In this document: positions 61,797-64,000 of the stretch, one piece after another | Numbering within the stretch: the first letter of the stretch is position 1 | Layout: each line of letters starts with the position of its first letter | Assembly: GCA_000149265.1 (NCBI GenBank) | Contig: CH003264.1 | Location: forward strand, 1,226,761 to 1,290,760 | Reading direction: 5' to 3' | Source of the DNA: Ciona savignyi | Lineage: Eukaryota; Chordata; Ascidiacea; Phlebobranchia; Cionidae | DNA length: 64,000 bases | The notes under the pieces: model-generated | Told to the model about the DNA's origin: nothing | The model's database searches: none | Seen by the model: only the letters and a program-made list of their open reading frames with translations | Position numbers and translations under genes: made by a program

Positions 61797-62094
61797 TTCG
61801 CTTAAAATTGCAAAATGTAACACATGTTACTATGTAAGTAACACAGTCCGCTTATAGCGCATATAAAAACATAGCTCATATTGCTGTAAGCGTTATATTA
61901 TAAACGGATTGGTTGCTGAGATCGTCTAAATTTCGTATAATTTTTTAATGGTTTGTAAAAAGAAGGAGCAATTGCGTATAAAATTAAACATACTGCATTA
62001 CTTTGGCAACGGCGTCATTAAAGCGCAGGAAGAAGATTGTCCGTGTGGTGGCGCACAATGCCGTTATCCCATTCACTGAAATACATCACTAAGT

Positions 62095-62200
62095 ACGGTC
62101 GTGTGGCCAAATGGTTAACGCGACCGGTACATATACCTACCTATACAAAAAACGGTCCTGGTGCCGGGCCCATCATGTGCTCGAAACTTGGCTTAGTAAA
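62095..62200 (+). repeat. tRNA-Ser/Leu-like SINE unit, tandem copy 1
   Basis: It starts ACGGTCGTGTGGCCAAATGG, with TTAACGCGACC (D-arm-like) and a TACATATACC spacer. The 3' part is diverged (GTGCTCGAAACTTGG). Compare 62227-62320. Confidence 0.6.
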
Positions 62201-62226
62201 AAAAAAAAAATAACTAATGTTCTGGT

Positions 62227-62320
62227 ACGGTCGTGTGGCCGAATGGTTTACGCAACCAATAAATATAACGATTCTATTCAAAACGGTCTAAGGGGAGAGT
62301 TCGCTATGGATTTGAACCTT
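62227..62320 (+). repeat. tRNA-Ser/Leu-like SINE unit, tandem copy 2
   Basis: GTGGCCGAATGGTTTACG resembles the 5' end and D arm of tRNA-Ser/Leu. The unit ends with GAGTTCGCTATGG then ATTTGAACC, a degraded B box. The acceptor stem does not close, so it is a retroposon unit rather than a tRNA gene. Confidence 0.6.
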
Positions 62321-62650
62321 TAAGCTGGTGCTTCAAATTTTAGTTCGTTAAAAAAACAGAATGAACTATCTATTGATGGATTATTTGAAGAAAGTGTAGA
62401 TATTAAAATTGTACTTCTTAGTTATAACAGCTTAACCTTATACAGCTGGTGTGACACGTAGTACGATAATACTCTAACAGTCTATAGTTCTATACCTACA
62501 ATGTAATGTCTCATTTAAGTTTGCTTAAACTATTGTTTCGAAGACGCTGATTGAAACGGAACCGGAATACAATAATGCCAACAATTGTGCTTGGTATATA
62601 CCTTGCAGCGCAACTGTACACGCACATCATTCGAAGATCGAACAACCACA

Positions 62651-64000
62651 ATGAAGGAACTGATCGGAATCATCATTTTCTGTGCTTTAAGTAAGTACTG
62701 GGATTTTTACGTACTTATCACAGTGTACATACCTAACTTTTAAATAAAAATAATTGTGGTGTCATGCAAATTATAGAAAATATTATAATCTTACTTTCTG
62801 ACTAGAAAATAAATGTTGTGGAGTGTTATATATAATTGTTCTAGTGTTTAACTGGTGTAGAATATAACGATTTGAGCCAATTTTTATTCCTTCACGATCT
62901 AAAGTGGCGTCGTTGCCCTTTGCGTATTTACAAGGAGCAAAAACGTAAACACCTTAATAAGCTCAGTCCTTGTCGTTTGTTTGTGGCCTTACTATCAAAC
63001 ACATGACTTATTGTTTGTATTGTAGGCACGTATGCACAACCCACAATCAAGTGCACTATGGCTCCTCACTTCAAGTAAGATTTTGTAAAAATTGTGTATA
63101 TATTATTTAAACATATAAAGCGTGGTTTCGAACAAAGTAGCCTACATGTCTTCGGCGGCTGTTTTACACTATTCTTAAAATTATTTAAAAAGGTAGTTTT
63201 AGCATACAATTTGCATTATATAATTTTAGATAGAGAACAACTATGTAACAATTTATTGTACTAAGTTTCCTATAAACAATCATTATAGTAAGGCACAAAA
63301 TAAAGGACTTCATCACAGCCCTTATTTTTATAAAAAAAGACTTGAGATTTTGTGACGCTTATATATAGTAAAATCCACTGTTAAAATTGCAGTGGCGAGT
63401 TAATTATACACCTTAATGCATAATCCTTTCCAGACTAGACATGACCACATTGTCCAAGCTGAAAGCTACCGGAAACGACAAGTTGGTTATTTCGCTCACC
63501 TGTCCGAATAATACCGATACGATTAAACCAGAATGTAAAACCACTGCCAACAACCCAAGCTTCACGTTCAACCTTACGCAGTGTCCTGCAAATTATACGG
63601 TGCCGAAAAAAACCCTCTTATCGATGGAAACTTTCATTAACATATTGCTTTTTTAGACCAATGGAACACACCTTACAGTTGCGTACTATATATGGAGAAT
63701 GCCACATTTTAGCACAACTGTAGTGGTCAGGAGATACGAGGCCTTATGGATTTGTTTAGAATGTGTGTTTCCAAAAAAACAAATGATTGAATTCGGTAAA
63801 ATAATACCACAAATCCAGTAAGTTTGTTAAACGTATTACAAGATAACAAATTAATTACACGCATTTCAGGAAAATTAAAGTTTTTCAAGCTATGGCAAAT
63901 GGCCATTTTCTTCTGGACTTCGGCTTTTACGCTTCTAGCAACTATACGACTAAACTTGTAGCCGGTGCAAACATTAACGTTCCGAATAACGTCTACGCGA
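62651..64000 (+). CDS. ZP-domain membrane protein, copy 2, 5' part (runs off the right edge)
   Basis: Exons: 62651-62690, 63026-63074, 63434-63599, 63657-63817, and 63870 to beyond 64000. Phases agree throughout and no stop interrupts the visible 180-odd residues. It has the same signal peptide as copy 1, and mature sequence begins near TYAQPTIKC. The ZP-N cysteines are conserved (IKC, LTCPNN, PECKTT, TQCPANY, ICLECVFP), with several N-glycosylation sequons (NNT, NLT, NYT, NGT). Differences from copy 1 are mostly substitutions (for example RYEALWICLE for RYKALWICLV). Intron 2 is about 0.36 kb against 1.5 kb in copy 1 because it lacks the transposon insertions. Exon 2 is 49 nt and keeps the frame. 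This copy looks intact as far as it can be seen. Confidence 0.82.

Larger units (their letters stand above)
59340..62430. other. Intergenic gap between the two ZP genes
   Basis: No supported gene is present. A degraded SINE lies at about 59775-60060 (with GGACATCGCCCAAGGCCAG and AATGGGTTC blocks), a minus SINE tail at 60755-60825, a CCA-rich simple repeat at 61681-61796 and two tRNA-like units at 62095-62320. Open frames here, such as 60195-60521, have no domain or splice support. Confidence 0.5.

Overview
This is a stretch of AT-rich animal nuclear DNA, most consistent with an ascidian tunicate such as Ciona. That placement is inferred from family resemblance, many very short introns (some under 80 bp), chordate-type genes in compact form, and dispersed tRNA-like SINEs; it was not tested by a database search. 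There are no bacterial-type operons, CRISPR arrays or rRNA genes. All genes are split, so the gene models below were built by hand from splice sites, codon phase and family resemblance.

Minus strand, 1-32.2 kb: three genes lie head to tail. The largest (32230 down to 8896, 23 coding exons, 1710 codons, fully in phase) encodes a delphilin (GRID2IP)-type formin with three PDZ domains, two harmonin-homology-like helical domains, a short proline-rich FH1 and a full FH2 domain. About 0.5 kb downstream is a complete 13-exon transporter gene of the FLVCR (SLC49) family (8391 down to 3373, 460 codons). Next is the 5' part of a coiled-coil protein gene (1874 down to 185) that runs off the left edge.

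32.2-44.6 kb is gene-poor and separates the divergent halves of the window. It carries a piggyBac-like non-autonomous element of about 0.9 kb with TTAA ends and one copy of a dispersed repeat of about 230 bp.

Plus strand, 44.7-64 kb: a two-exon gene for an unrecognised 667-residue serine/tyrosine-rich protein; a two-exon TMEM241-type multi-pass membrane protein gene (314 residues); then two tandem copies of a ZP-domain gene. The first copy (55175-59338) can be followed to its stop codon: signal peptide, ZP-N, ZP-C, a furin site, an EGF-like module and a transmembrane anchor. The second (from 62651) runs off the right edge. The first copy has a one-base phase clash at exon 2 and nested transposon-like insertions in intron 2, so it may be damaged.

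SINE-type repeats with tRNA-like heads and GGATA-type tails are scattered through introns and intergenic DNA. No single undescribed system stands out. The most unusual points are the extra-PDZ delphilin, the ZP duplication with its suspected frameshift and nested insertions, and the unrecognised 667-residue gene.
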